Numbered from the stretch's first letter, positions 23,229 through 39,186 are shown. The stretch is 64,000 bases of DNA from Roridomyces roridus (GCA_029378245.1 JARKIF010000009.1:2356001-2420000), one strand, 5' to 3'. Notes: a model not told the origin generated them from the sequence alone. Program-made: numbers and translations.

Positions 23229-24457
23229 ATGGCACCTCTTGGCCTCTTTGAAATTGTGAAAATGAATGTGACTCTTCTTCAAATTCGTATGTTCATGCCC
23301 TGGACGTCTTGCCAACGTGTATTCACCAACGGGCGCAGCCTTTTTCTTGATCTATGTCGCTTTGTTCGGCCGCCGATCCAAGAGAGCCAACGGTCGTCCG
23401 TTGGGCAGGGTATTGGGTGACGAGACCTCGTACTTTGTTCTTTCGAATCTCTCCTTGCGGCAGCTGCAAGCTATATCCGGCTCAACCTTGGACAACTACA
23501 AGAAATGGGCCAAGAAAGCAAAGATCGAGCCGGTCGTGGACGACATTGCGCAAGATGCTCGTCTCATCTGGATCGGTCCTCGAGAGACTGAGAATGTGCT
23601 CATCTATTGCCATGGTGCGTTTCTTCATTCTAACTTTTCTTGGTCTCATCCATTTCGCAGGGGGCGGATTTGTTGGACCCTTGTCCGATTTCCAGGTCGA
23701 ATTCTGGTACCGCGTACAGCAGGGCTTGCGTCAGAGCAAGAACTTGAAGATGGGAGTGGCAATCCTCCAATATTGTGAGTAATAAGTCTGTCCAAGCGTC
23801 CGTCGGTGACATATATTTCCAGCTGTGCATCCCGTTTCGTTCCCGGCGCAGTTGAACCAGTTGCTAGCCGCCATCCAGCACGTTTCATCTATGGGTGTCC
23901 CTATGTCCAAAATATCTCTTGCGGGTGACTCCGCTGGTGCAAATATGCTGATCCAGCTGATCAGTCATATCCTCCACCCGTCGTCCTTGGTGTCCCCATC
24001 TCCCGCTGCCAGTACCCTGACCGGTTTCGCTGGCATCTGCCTCATATCGCCATGGACGCTGCCCAGTACTGATACTGCACAGCAGTATAACGACTCTTTC
24101 GACTTGCTTCCCTTCAAATGTCTCAAAGAGTGGACCGACGCATATCTCTCCTCCATCCCCGACTCCCACATCCCATACGTGCAGCCGGACACTGCTCCAG
24201 CAGGGTGGTTCAGCGGCATCGACAAAATCACCAACCGCATCCTGATCACCGCGGGCGAGAAGGAGCTCATGTACCCCGCTATCATGCGGTTCTCCGAGAT
24301 GTTGGACAAGTCGCACCACTCGGATGTTCAGCTCAATGTGCAGGACAACGGTGCTCATTGCGATCCCATGTTCGACATTGCGGCGAAAGCTACGGCTCCG
24401 CATCTTGTCGAAAAGCAGGTCACCGAGTGGTTTGCTGAGACCATTGGCGCCAATTGA
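23229..24457 (+). CDS. Alpha/beta-hydrolase (HSL-like esterase/lipase)
   Basis: A carboxyl-ester hydrolase fold. After a 52-nt intron comes a membrane-near helix (FFLIYVALFGRRSK). The oxyanion-hole motif CHGGGF (HGGG) is split by an intron after His. The nucleophile elbow is LAGDSAGANM (GDSAG). The late acid/His region includes ILITAGEKELMYPA and QDNGAHCDPMF, with the probable catalytic His in GAH. Length (about 360 residues) is normal for the family. It could act on the product of the neighbouring acyltransferase, or on an unrelated ester. Confidence 0.85.
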
Positions 24458-24924
24458 CAATCTTTTTCTTTTGGGAGGGTTTGAACAAGTACTTACCTGA
24501 CCGTTCTCGCTCGTTTCATCTAGTCCCTCGTTTTGAATTGTGTTCCACTGATTATCTCGAAACATATACCATATCCGTAGAGTGTTGGTACATAGAGTGA
24601 CCCAGAAGACTGAGTCTCAGCAGCCGTCGGACCTGTGCCTTTTCGGGCTTGCGATTTCTGATCCGTTGATTGGCATCGTCTCCGACGACGTCTCGAGATC
24701 GCTACTGCCTGCTTCCAACTCCGTCCTTGCTCCGTCCATCGTATCCATTCGGTCGGGGTACATGTGCATTCCACGCGGGCCAGGAGAGCATTGCGAGATA
24801 AGCAGCGACTAAGCATTTCGGCTCTCCGACGCCATGTCCTGGCAACAAAGATAAATCCCCGCCGACAAAAAGGCGCATTGCCAGCTCGACTCCGTCCTGA
24901 GTGACTTTCGCTTGACTCTCCACC
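24458..24924. other. Intergenic, contains decayed copy of the amidase start
   Basis: Spacer upstream of the amidase. Its right end holds the degenerate duplicate described separately; the rest shows no gene. Confidence 0.5.
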
Positions 24925-24985
24925 ATGTCCTGGCAAGAAATCGCCGCAGAGAAAAAGGCCCACCAGCTCGACTCGGTGCCAAAGG
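24816..24985 (+). repeat. Tandem duplication of the amidase 5' end, upstream copy decayed
   Basis: The bases around ATG 24834 (atgtcctggcaacaaagat...) repeat those around the true start ATG 24925 (atgtcctggcaagaaatcg...). Matching continues through aaaaaggc and cagctcgactc for about 60 bp, plus some upstream bases. The upstream copy has an in-frame stop after four codons and several indels. It looks like an old partial duplication, and the upstream ATG could still act as a short uORF. Confidence 0.65.
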
Positions 24986-27123
24986 AGTGGCTTGCCTCCG
25001 GCCTCCCATCCACCAACGATCTCAATATCATCGAGTTTCCTCGCACCGTGTTGTCTCCGCTCGACATCGAAATCACAGAATCTACGGTTTCCAGTTTGCT
25101 ATCACAGCTCGCAGAAGGCAAATGGTCCGCCGTTCAAGTCACGACGTCGTTCTACAAACGCGCCATAATTGCTCAGCAGCTGGTGAGTTGTTCGCAGGTT
25201 TCATGGACGCGGCTAAAGCACTGTAGACCAACTGCTTGACCGAGATATTCGTGGATCGTGCACTTTCCCGTGCCAAGGAGCTCGATGAGCATCTGGAGAA
25301 GACGGGAACGGTCGCCGGGCCTCTTCATGGCCTGCCCATTTCCTTGAAGGACCAGATAAGCATCAAGGGCATCGACTCTACTATGGGTGAGGAATGAAAT
25401 ATGTTATAGACTTGTTCTGAACGATCAACTAGGTTATGTGTCTTGGATCGGCAAGCCTGCAGAAAAGAACTCTGTTCTGGTCGATATCCTGGAGTCCCTC
25501 GGCGCTGTTCCTTTCGTGAAGACCAATGTAGTGCAAACACTGATGGCAAGTCGATTCATCTCGTTGTTTTCCTACCCCTCTTAACCTTTCAACAGTGGGT
25601 TGAGACTGTTAACAATATTTTCGGAAGGTCGCCCGTGAAGAATCTGTCGAATGACGAGAGTTTAATCAACTTCCAGAACGTCTAATCCCTACAATCGCTC
25701 TCTCACTTCGGGCGGGTCATCCGGCGGCGAAGGCGCGTTAGTAGGTGAGAAAAATGCCAAATCACACTACCCTTCTGCTGACTCCCCTCCAGCATTGAAG
25801 GGAAGTCCCTTGGGCGTGGGTTCAGACATGGGAGGGTAAGTCGTAGTCATACCGCATGATATCGAGTGTCTATGCTCATGACGTTCCAGGTCCATACGAA
25901 TTCCTTCTGCGTTCTGCGGCGTGTACGGTTTCCGGCCCTCGTTCCATCGCGTGCCATATGCGGGCTGTGTGAACAGTCTCGAAGGTAATATTTACATTGC
26001 CTTTTCGACGGGAAGACTGAATTGGAGTCTCCAGGCGAAGACGCTGTAGTATCAGTCCTTGGTCCTCACTGCAACTCGCTCGATGGAATCAAGTTGTTCT
26101 ACAAATCCGTGCTGAGCAAGGACCCGTGGCTCAAAGATCCGTTGGTCATTCGGAAACGATGGAGCGAGGAAGAGTACAATCTCGTTGACCACGGCAATGG
26201 TGGACAACTCTGTTTCGCAATCATGTGGGACAACGGACTGGTTGTGCCTGATCCGCCTATTAAACGCGGTTTGGAAATGACGAAGAACGCGTTGTTGGCC
26301 GCGGGTCATAAAGGTATGTAGGTCGGCTCAGCTGAGTGCATAACCTGATCTAAAATATGCAGTGATCGATTGGACGCCGTACAAGCAAGCAGAAATCACT
26401 GAAACCTTGCAAGCCATCTGGGATTCCGGGTCGTATGAAGATTTCAGGAGAGCAGCGGCACCCGAGCCGGTCATCGAATCCATGAGGCTCCTACCAGAGG
26501 ACACCCCACTGCAGATCCGACCCGACAAGCCTTCTGGGATGACTGCCTTCGACCTCTGGCAAGTACACAAGAAGCGGCGGGACCTCAGACAAGAGCACGC
26601 GCAGCTCTGGGAAGATAGTGTCAGCAAGACTGGGACTGGTCGTCCTGTGGATGCCATCATCTGTCCTGCAGCGCCGTACGTAGCGCCTCCCCACGGGTTT
26701 TGCACGTACGTCCAGGTTCAGCGTGCATGTACATGTGTGCTAATTACAATAAAGAACTCCGAAATACACGTTAGCGCCCCCAGTTTCAAGCCATTAATAC
26801 CAGGGCTAACGTTGCAATGATCAGTATGACTTTCAACTTGCTTGACTACCCAGCAATGGTCATTCCTGTGTCGCATGTTGACCAGCAGTTGGATGTTAAA
26901 CAACCGAGGTCCGAGTTTTATACTCAGGATGACCGGGAGGGATACGAGCGATGTGCGTATTTCAGCCTCAAGGATTCAAATAATAACATCGTGTACAGAC
27001 GACCCCAAAATCCACGAACACGCGCCAATCGCGATTCAAGTTGTTGGGCGTACAATGGAAGAGGAGGCCGTGATCGCAATGTCCGAGGTAGTTGACAGGG
27101 CACTCAAAGCTGCGAATGCGTGA
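24925..27123 (+). CDS. Amidase-signature hydrolase (acetamidase / fatty-acid-amide-hydrolase type)
   Basis: It hydrolyses a carboxamide using a Ser-cisSer-Lys triad. The start MSWQEIAAEKKAHQLDSVP is typical of fungal amidases. Catalytic Lys is in GPLHGLPISLKDQ, the cis-Ser in SLTSGGSSGGEGAL, and the nucleophile Ser in GVGSDMGGSIRIP. The C-terminal part (FNLLDYPAMVIPV, APIAIQVVGRTMEEEAVI) is complete. About nine short introns are needed, all canonical where checked. Length is normal. It closes the accessory block; the substrate is unknown. Confidence 0.88.
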
Positions 27124-27422
27124 TATAATACAGTGAAGACCATCAATGCAATTTACTACGCGTGGAATGCTCTGGCTTAGATCCATTAAGACCGTAAAAA
27201 ATAAGAGTACAGGCAATTGGTGGTATATTCAAGGTGACGTGAAACAACTAGAGGCGTCCGGGTATACAAGAGGGAGCATTTAGCGTTCCCTACGCGATCC
27301 GCGCGTATAATCGTCAATGCAACTGCAGGGATGTCAGAGTCGTTCCGCTGGATACGTGCAATATCCACTCACCACGCAAGTTTGGACAGAGACATCGAAC
27401 TCGACAAAGAGAATCCAAGCAC

Positions 27423-28139
27423 CTACGTGTCGTCCCCGAATGACAGTAGCGTCTTGGTCTCCTTCTTGTTCTTCTTCTTTGGGGGCCGGGAGGTGTCTGG
27501 GCCATCGGTGCTGCTGCCAGCGATGGCTACCGCCTTGCGTTTAGCGGCGCCTGTCTTGAAGCCGTTCTTTGCAGACGAAAAGGACAGACTTGGTGGCAGT
27601 GGTTTGGCTTTGGGGGGTGCTTTATCCGGAGCTTGGGATGCAGAGGATTCAGCCGTTGGATCTGGGAGTGGTGGGAGGCCTCTTTCTGTTTTTGCGTAAT
27701 AAGGATAAGAATGGACGCGTTCGTGCGTGCAACTCACCTTGTCGTCGAATATTCTCCGCTTCGCGCTCAGTGAGATGTTTACCCTCACGTAGGACGACCA
27801 CTTGAGGCTTCTCGTCACCGTCATCTTCGTCTGCACTCCCAGGATCGTCGTCAGGCCGCTTTAAGCAGAGTTACGGAGAGCTTCCAGCGGGCAGATGTTT
27901 TTTGTACCTGGGGTATAGCTGGGCGCCGGGGTATGGGAGGTCGTCCGGAGCCATCGTCGGGCTCGAATTCATCTTCCGAATCTTGCTCTCCTGCGATTCG
28001 TCTTTGAAGTTGTTGCAGGAACCGGGGAGCTTTATTCTTCGTTCATAAACATGGATTGAAGATACGAGGTGTACGGACTTGTAGAGGTGTATTGCAGTCT
28101 CGATGAGATTTGTTGTCGTGTCGGCTCCTTGGGCGCCAT
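27423..28139 (-). CDS. DUF4604 (KIAA1143-like) protein
   Basis: The start MAPKEPTRQQISSRLQY, followed after a 48-nt intron by PRFLQQLQRRIAG, matches the conserved N-terminus of this small eukaryotic family. Next come RPPIPRRPAIPQ, the acidic DEKPQVVVLREGKHLT and the C-terminal KKETKTLLSFGDD box. Three introns are inferred. Length is about 190 residues. Its function is not established; the basic tail suggests a nuclear protein. It is divergent with the next gene, 79 bp between start codons. Confidence 0.8.
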
Positions 28140-28218
28140 AGCAAGTCGCGGTCAGAGCAGGAGCAGTTCCGTTGACGTGATCGGATGACTTCACTGCATC
28201 CTCCTTCATCTCACCTGA

Positions 28219-29118
28219 ATGGCTTCGTCGACACCACCTCGCGCGCCTGCGGGCATGGCTGAGTACAATGTTCGCTGGATGGAGAATACATTTCGCAATC
28301 GCAAGACTTCCGAGTCCCTTCTTACGCCCGAGCTGGAGAACGGAAACTTGAATCGCTCCGACTATGAGAGGATAATGAAAGCCTTGCCCGGCGCGCACTA
28401 TTCCGAAGTCCGTCTATCTTTCTCCTCCATCCGAAAGTCATGTTGAAACGGCTTCAGCTCATGGGTTTCGGGACAAGCGCTGTCGGTGCAGTATTGTATT
28501 CTCATTTCAAGCCGCCTCCCAAAATCCACGTCGGGCTCATTGGCTACCTCGTCGGCGAAACACTAGGGAAGGGACTCCGTGTCTGGACGCACCGACGGTG
28601 TTTTCTTGGTATCGAGAACGTGCATGGTTTCACGCGAGCGATGGACAATATCAAGCGCAAGGTGGGATACTCCCCCGGGCTCATAAGTATTACCAGGCCG
28701 CTATCATCCTACGACGCAGAGGAGACACCGTTCCAAAAGGAATTTGGTGCGCCATCACATCTGCGCTTTTTCGCCACCTGACTTGGGTCCAGACACGCCT
28801 TATGGAGGAGATGTGGCGCCAGTTTCAGCTGCCGTCAAGCCACAAACCCAGCCCGCGGCGGCGAGATCCAGATGGGACGAAATACGGGCAGCACGGCAAA
28901 CCGATGGACCGACTAAATCCTGGGACTATGTACGACAAGGACGAAGGCCTGATGGTACGCCCATGCGGAAACAAAAACCAACATCCGAGACGCAGAACGG
29001 CGAATCGTGGTCCTCGCCCTACGAGGACCGTGCGGTAGCGCAAGCCAACTTTGATGCCATGTTGGAGAAGGAACGAAGAATGAGTACGAGTTCAAAGGAG
29101 CGAAATGCAGTCTGGTGA
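28219..29118 (+). CDS. OCIA-domain-like membrane protein, probably mitochondrial or endosomal
   Basis: Three exons join in frame through introns near 28410-28458 and 28750-28795. The protein has a soluble N-terminus (YERIMKALPGAHYSE), two hydrophobic stretches (LMGFGTSAVGAVLYSHF and IHVGLIGYLVGETLGKGL) and a short basic segment. A disordered tail contains RSRWDEIRAAR and ends SSKERNAVW. The paired hairpin helices with a conserved Gly pattern resemble OCIA-domain proteins, but I rate that only as a resemblance. Confidence 0.65.
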
Positions 29119-29199
29119 AACAATGTACATTCGTGTTACATGGGATTAGCATGGACGGTACGATAGCAATATTGACACACAATAGAACAAATCTAATTG

Positions 29200-29937
29200 T
29201 CAAGGCACTTGGTGTTTGCCGCGAAGGAGGTCTTTCAACCCTTGTCCCAACTTCTTGACCCTCCAGCTCATCGAGGAGCGTTTGCTAGTTTCCTTGAACT
29301 GGAAACTAGCATCCTGTTCGTGGGCCTCTCTCGCAAGAGAGGCAAGGGCCATGCGCATCTCCATTTCTCCGCTGACGGAAGATCCGGAGTGTAGTGCGGC
29401 ATGGGTCTGGGAGCTGGGAAAGCTCCCAAAGCCGAAAGAAAACCTAGAGGATGACGGTGGTGGTCCGGCGGGCGACACCAGCGCGTCATGGGAAGCGGGT
29501 AGCATGGATGTGGGCCGTGGAGGCTTCATGGTGGGCGAACTAGGGCGCGACATGTTTGGGCGAATAGCGGAATACAATGGCCGTTTGGGATGACCCAGAC
29601 GGATATTAGGCTGCGAGTTGCAGCGATTATGCGTGTATGGTGCATGATACAATGGGGCATGGGTAGCGGATGACGGAGGTAGCATAGATTGTGGGCGCTG
29701 AGTCGACGGTATCTCGATGACGACCTCCACTGGGGACTGGGCAGGAGCCGACAGTCGGTAAATGGAAAGATGCTCCTTCCGACGTAGCCGTCTGTCGGTG
29801 GCTACACGGAGGCTGGGGGTTGGTGATCGTGAAGGATACACGCCATCGTGCTCGTCGAGATTCAAGATAATGGGGCCATGGGAGAGGGAGCATGAAGATT
29901 TCGTGGAGAGATTCGTCAAGGAGGTCGTGGGATCCAT
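29200..29937 (-). CDS. Ser/Pro-rich protein, unknown function
   Basis: A single 245-codon exon, MDPTTSLTNLSTKS to RGKHQVP. I recognise no domain. It has many SP/TP sites, a region rich in Pro, His and Asn in the middle, and a conserved-looking basic amphipathic C-terminus (SWRVKKLGQGLKDLLRGK) that might bind membrane or nucleic acid. An uninterrupted frame of this length in an intron-rich genome supports coding. Confidence 0.6.
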   Translation of the reverse strand: MDPTTSLTNLSTKSSCSLSHGPIILNLDEHDGVYPSRSPTPSLRVATDRRLRRKEHLSIYRLSAPAQSPVEVVIEIPSTQRPQSMLPPSSATHAPLYHAPYTHNRCNSQPNIRLGHPKRPLYSAIRPNMSRPSSPTMKPPRPTSMLPASHDALVSPAGPPPSSSRFSFGFGSFPSSQTHAALHSGSSVSGEMEMRMALASLAREAHEQDASFQFKETSKRSSMSWRVKKLGQGLKDLLRGKHQVP

Positions 29938-30304
29938 TGTCGTTAGAGAATCGTCACTGTCGTAGAGTGTGGGGGCGGGTTGGAAGCAGGCAGATAGGCT
30001 GGCACGGGGTATTTATGTGAATACAATGAGGAGGACTTACCAAAGGAGAAATGTCGTAAACCGGCGTGCGGTTTCGAGAAGACCTTCAAGAGAAGTAGAC
30101 GCCGTATCATGGGGCATTCGGCCGTTTGACCTGCGAAAGAGCTCGGCCCTGAGTTTCCGAGGCCACCGTTGCGTCGTGCGAGATGAGCTCGGAGACGGTC
30201 GACATCCAGATGGGATGTGAACCTGTGAAAAGGACCTAGCCGTGAGCGGTTAGCGGCTAAGCCCGAAAGCCCGGGACAACCGCAAACATCTCATCTCATC
30301 TTGG

Positions 30305-30553
30305 ATGACAACCAGAGCCACCAACAACAAAAAGCTGCCCTCCTCTGTGGCAGATCGTTCCCTCTGGCAGTCCTATCAAGGTGCGCGCCAGTCAACGGAC
30401 GCGTCGATGTAGACTCATAATTCAGCCCTCCCCGCAAAAACGCGTCTACAATTTTCGATCGCCTTGGCCGTGTTCGCGGCAGGTGGGCTCGTTGTCTCGG
30501 ACTTTTTGGAAAAGAAAATGCCTATCGAAGGACCACCGCCGTCTGAAAAATAG
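30305..30553 (+). CDS. Small single-pass membrane protein, 67 residues
   Basis: This gene is too short for ordinary ORF calling. Exon 1 encodes MTTRATNNKKLPSSVADRS and WQSYQ. A 45-nt intron with good GT-AG ends follows. Exon 2 encodes LPAKTRLQFSIALAVFAAGG, LVVSDFLEKKM and an acidic/Pro tail. A positively charged, Ser/Thr-rich N-terminus before one transmembrane helix is typical of small mitochondrial inner-membrane proteins, such as respiratory-complex accessory factors. I cannot name the family. Confidence 0.55.
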
Positions 30554-30592
30554 TCTGGATACAGTGTGGTAATACAGGTGGATTGGGGATTA

Positions 30593-31363
30593 CTATGTCG
30601 TCTTGTCGCTGGCTCGGCGGAAAAGTGGCTCGAATGGACGTGGGTCCAGCATTGGCGAGTACGCCACGGCAGGTGGCAGGCTTGGGACCAGGCATTGGTG
30701 GGGATCGGGTGATATGGGCATCGGAGCAGAAGAGGTCGGTGTCGCTTTGGTCAACGAATCGAGTGAGGGGTAGCGATGTCCTTCTTCCCTCGCAATCTTC
30801 AATTCCCCATCCCTCGGCATCCAGTCAAAGTCTTCCATTCCAACCTCCTTCTTCTTCCCAACAACAGCCAGCAGGAATCCCCACCAAGAGTCGAAAAACG
30901 TGATGGCAAACATGACGATGCCGACGAACGCTATGCCCAGAGTCACCATCCCGATGACCTTCCACTCTTCTGCTTCTGCGGGAGGCGTGCTCGCCGCCTG
31001 TTTCGTGACGCCTATCGTCGCTGAGGGTGTGCTCGTAGTAGGGGTAGTGGTTTCTAGAGTAGAGTGGGATGTGGTGGATGTGGTGGATGTGCTAATAGTA
31101 GCTTGCGTGGTGGTGCTGGTTTGAGAATTGTACAACGTTCCTGTGGTACTGGACGACACGCCAAGAGCCTTGCTAGTCGAATGCTCCTGCTTGTGGATTT
31201 TGGGATAGATTTCGGGCTCGGGGTCGGAGAGAGGTGCAGGCATTGGGTCGTCATCTCCAGTATCGCCACCCAAAAGACCGCCAAGTGGATCCAATTGAGG
31301 AACGGGGCGGGATAGAACGTGGAACGGTAAAAGCAGCGCGACGAGGAATAGTTGGGCGCGCAT
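30593..31363 (-). CDS. Type I membrane protein with Ser/Thr-rich ectodomain
   Basis: A signal peptide (MRAQLFLVALLLPFHVLS) is followed by an acidic stretch and about 80 residues of Ser/Thr-rich, probably O-mannosylated ectodomain. A transmembrane helix (VIGMVTLGIAFVGIVMFAI) and a basic, then Pro/Ser-rich cytoplasmic tail complete it. Met 31363 is preferred over Met 31405 because it puts the hydrophobic core at the right distance and leaves 45 bp after the ABC transporter stop. The architecture recalls cell-wall stress sensors (WSC/Mid2-like), but no WSC domain is present. Confidence 0.65.
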   Translation of the reverse strand: MRAQLFLVALLLPFHVLSRPVPQLDPLGGLLGGDTGDDDPMPAPLSDPEPEIYPKIHKQEHSTSKALGVSSSTTGTLYNSQTSTTTQATISTSTTSTTSHSTLETTTPTTSTPSATIGVTKQAASTPPAEAEEWKVIGMVTLGIAFVGIVMFAITFFDSWWGFLLAVVGKKKEVGMEDFDWMPRDGELKIAREEGHRYPSLDSLTKATPTSSAPMPISPDPHQCLVPSLPPAVAYSPMLDPRPFEPLFRRASDKTT

Positions 31364-31408
31364 GGGCGTAAGAGGCAACTTCGCGATCACGGGTACATGA
31401 CGCATATT

Positions 31409-36894
<5,486 letters not shown>

Positions 36895-37152
36895 GGAAGG
36901 TCAAGAGAAGGAACGCGATGTTATTACAGCACACTATGTACATGGGCAGATACATACACCGCCCGTCTCCCGTACGCGTCTGTCGATGAAGGGACAGTCA
37001 GCAAACAGAAACTCGAGCAAAAATCGAGGCGAAAAAGTCAGTAAAACCCGGTAAATGATCTCATGAACAGAATCGTATAATAGGGAACCACGTTCATCCT
37101 ACAGAGAAAGGAGAGAGGAAAGGGACTTACAATGGAAGATGGTGGAAGGTGT

Positions 37153-37168
37153 AAGAAAAGCTGTCATT
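37153..37168. repeat. Target-site duplication, left copy
   Basis: aagaaaagctgtcatt, identical to 37530-37545. It lies directly before the tRNA-like head of the SINE. Confidence 0.88.
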
Positions 37169-37180
37169 TGGGGGGCGAGG

Positions 37181-37191
37181 TGGCTGAGCGG
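37181..37191 (+). promoter_or_regulatory. Pol III A box of the SINE
   Basis: TGGCTGAGCGG matches the TRGYNNARNGG consensus at every position. Confidence 0.85.
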
Positions 37192-37250
37192 TTATGTCAC
37201 CAAGTCCTGGCCGGAGGGTCCCGGTCGCGTGATTGCGAGGTCACGTCGTG

Positions 37251-37261
37251 GGTTCAAATCC
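37251..37261 (+). promoter_or_regulatory. Pol III B box of the SINE
   Basis: GGTTCAAATCC matches the GGTTCRANNCC consensus at every position. Confidence 0.85.
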
Positions 37262-37491
37262 CACGCACCGCGGGAGAGTTTAGTGGGTATTGGCGTGCGG
37301 TTGAGATCCCGTGGCCTGAGTCCCACAGTACCGTGATTTGAGCTATCACGTGTCTGCGTAAATGCATTCTCTTCCAGGGATGCCGGCGCCCAAGATATCT
37401 TATCAAGCCGGTGTTGGCCGTCACGCGGGAATGCCTTGCAGACTCGAGGGCGGTGCCCGTCACGCCACAACAAAGACGTGGGCAAACATCC

Positions 37492-37529
<38 letters not shown>

Positions 37530-37533
<4 letters not shown>

Positions 37534-37545
37534 AAAGCTGTCATT
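37530..37545. repeat. Target-site duplication, right copy
   Basis: aagaaaagctgtcatt follows the poly-A tail; its first two A are shared with the tail run. It matches the left copy exactly, suggesting a fairly recent insertion. Confidence 0.88.
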
Positions 37546-37610
37546 CCATTTCGGGCACGTCATTGACACCTCGGCCACAGCCATCTCGAAGGCATCCTAC
37601 TACGGCCACC

Positions 37611-39186
37611 ATGTCTTCAAGAACTCGCGAGCCACTTTGGTTTTGCCACGAAGTCGGTATCGCGATGTAAACAGCTTTGCTTTCATGCTCATCCTCGATC
37701 GCAGTGCAATGCAGAGATGAGACCGTTGATGGTTTGTGCTACCTCTGCAATCCATCTCCCACCTAACGCGCCTCTAACCAGGTCCCGGACCCCGTTTGCG
37801 CTTCCTGCCATGGCTCGTTTGTCGAGAAGGTTGGTTGACTACAATTGTACTCGATTCTGCGACCGACCAGTTTAGATGGAGAATCCAACGGACGACCCTC
37901 GTGAATTCCATCGAAATGCGCCGGAGGATGGCGAGATGCCAGTCGGCCTCGAGACATTCTTATGTTCGTAGGCTGTGGTACATGGACGTCTCGTCTGACC
38001 GACTGTACCAGTGGCACTCCAAGGCCTGGCTAATCAAACTGCTACCACGCCCGGGTCGCGGACCACCGAAGCGCGGAATAATAATGCAGGTAACCTCACA
38101 ACGATGATACTATCCGTCTAAATTCAGGTCTGCAGGGTCCCCGAGTCACTAGGACTTTCGAGTTTCGCACCAGTGGCGGCAACGCTCCTCCTCGAGCAAT
38201 ACGTATTGGAGGCCAGTTCGGCCCAAATGGCGGCGACGAAGATCCAGATCAGCCAACGATGGCAGAGTAGGATATTTTCCTAGTTTTCTTCTGGTATGCT
38301 GATTTCCCCGTCAGCTTCCTCCAAGGCGGTCGGGGAGCCGTTGGGGGTGATATCATGGCTCGCTATCTCATGGCCCTTCTGGGTCGGGAAGACTTGAATA
38401 GTATGTTTGCGCGTGGAATGGGGGACGGTCCTCAACCGGGTCGGATGGGAGATTATGTGTTCAATCAGGAAGGTGAGTTTGATTTCTCGTTTGTACACTG
38501 GCCCGTAAGCTCACACTGCCAAAGCATTGGACGAGATCATCACCCAGTTGATGGAGACATCCAATTCACACAGACCTGTCGCTGCCACGGAGGAGATAAT
38601 CGAGAATTTGCCGCGTGAAGTTTTGGAGGAAGGCTGTTCGTCCTCGTTTTTGACCCAATATCAACCAACTAAAATGCGCCTATAGCCGCCATGCTAGAGA
38701 AAGATTGCGCAGTCTGCAAAGAACAATTCAAACTCGAAACGGATGACCCTGACGAACAAGTCGTTATAACTCTACCCTGCAAACACCCTTTCCACGAACC
38801 CTGTATCCTCCCATGGCTGAAATCCAGCGGTACATGTCCTGTCTGTCGGTACGCAATACAGCCCTTTCATTGCGGACATCCACTGATGTATCTGCAGCCA
38901 CGCTCTTGTTCCCCAGCCGGAGCACCACGAACTACCGCCGAGAGCGAATGGCACCGGCGGCCAGGGCCAGGGCTCACGACGTGGCCCGCCCTCGCCAGGT
39001 TCCGGGGGCTCGGGCGCTGCGAGGGACTTGTTCCAGTCTCTATTCAACCTCACAGGGAACAATCCTAGCGGCAGCGGCAGTGGTGGCAACGGCCGCACTG
39101 CACAAGGCGGTACTCGCCCTCGGTCGCACTCGGATACTGGACCTTCGAATCACATCCCTGGAGGCTGGGAGGAAGAATTGGATTGA
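37611..39186 (+). CDS. RNF126/RNF115-like RING-H2 E3 ubiquitin ligase
   Basis: The enzyme transfers ubiquitin from E2 to substrates. An N-terminal BCA2-type zinc ribbon is visible across three exons (WFCHECNAEM, then DPVCASCHGSFVE). A Gly/Pro-rich linker with RAIRIGGQFGPNGG follows, then an amphipathic region (DIMARYLMALLGREDLNSMF). The RING-H2 finger is CAVCKEQF, LPCKHPFHEPCILPWL, GTCPVCRH, with its last intron inside the finger after CPVC. The C-terminus is Gly/Ser-rich and ends GGWEEELD. About eight introns. The SINE poly-A tail lies 80 bp upstream and may be inside the promoter or leader. Confidence 0.88.

Larger units (their letters stand above)
37169..37529 (+). mobile_element. tRNA-derived SINE retrotransposon, full length
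   Basis: The head is tRNA-like, with a perfect RNA polymerase III A box (TGGCTGAGCGG) and B box (GGTTCAAATCC) about 60 bp apart. That spacing fits a class II (Leu/Ser) tRNA origin. The T arm is intact (GTGGG-TTCAAAT-CCCAC), but acceptor and anticodon stems do not pair, so it is not a working tRNA gene. A 230-bp body and a run of 39 A (37493-37531) follow. Flanking 16-bp perfect duplications mark LINE-mediated insertion. It encodes no protein. It sits between the divergent ABC transporter and RNF126-like genes, ending about 80 bp before the latter's ATG. Confidence 0.88.

Noticed and set aside
11567..27123. Terpene cyclase, PKS or NRPS core inside the cluster
   Set aside because: I looked for DDxxD/NSE, ketosynthase and adenylation motifs in all listed frames and found none.
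37172..37270. Functional tRNA-Leu or tRNA-Ser gene
   Set aside because: A box, B box and T arm are good, but acceptor and anticodon stems do not pair and there is a poly-A tail with target duplications. It is the head of the SINE.
37362..37670. ORFs with long poly-Lys or poly-Phe runs
   Set aside because: They are translations of the SINE A tail.
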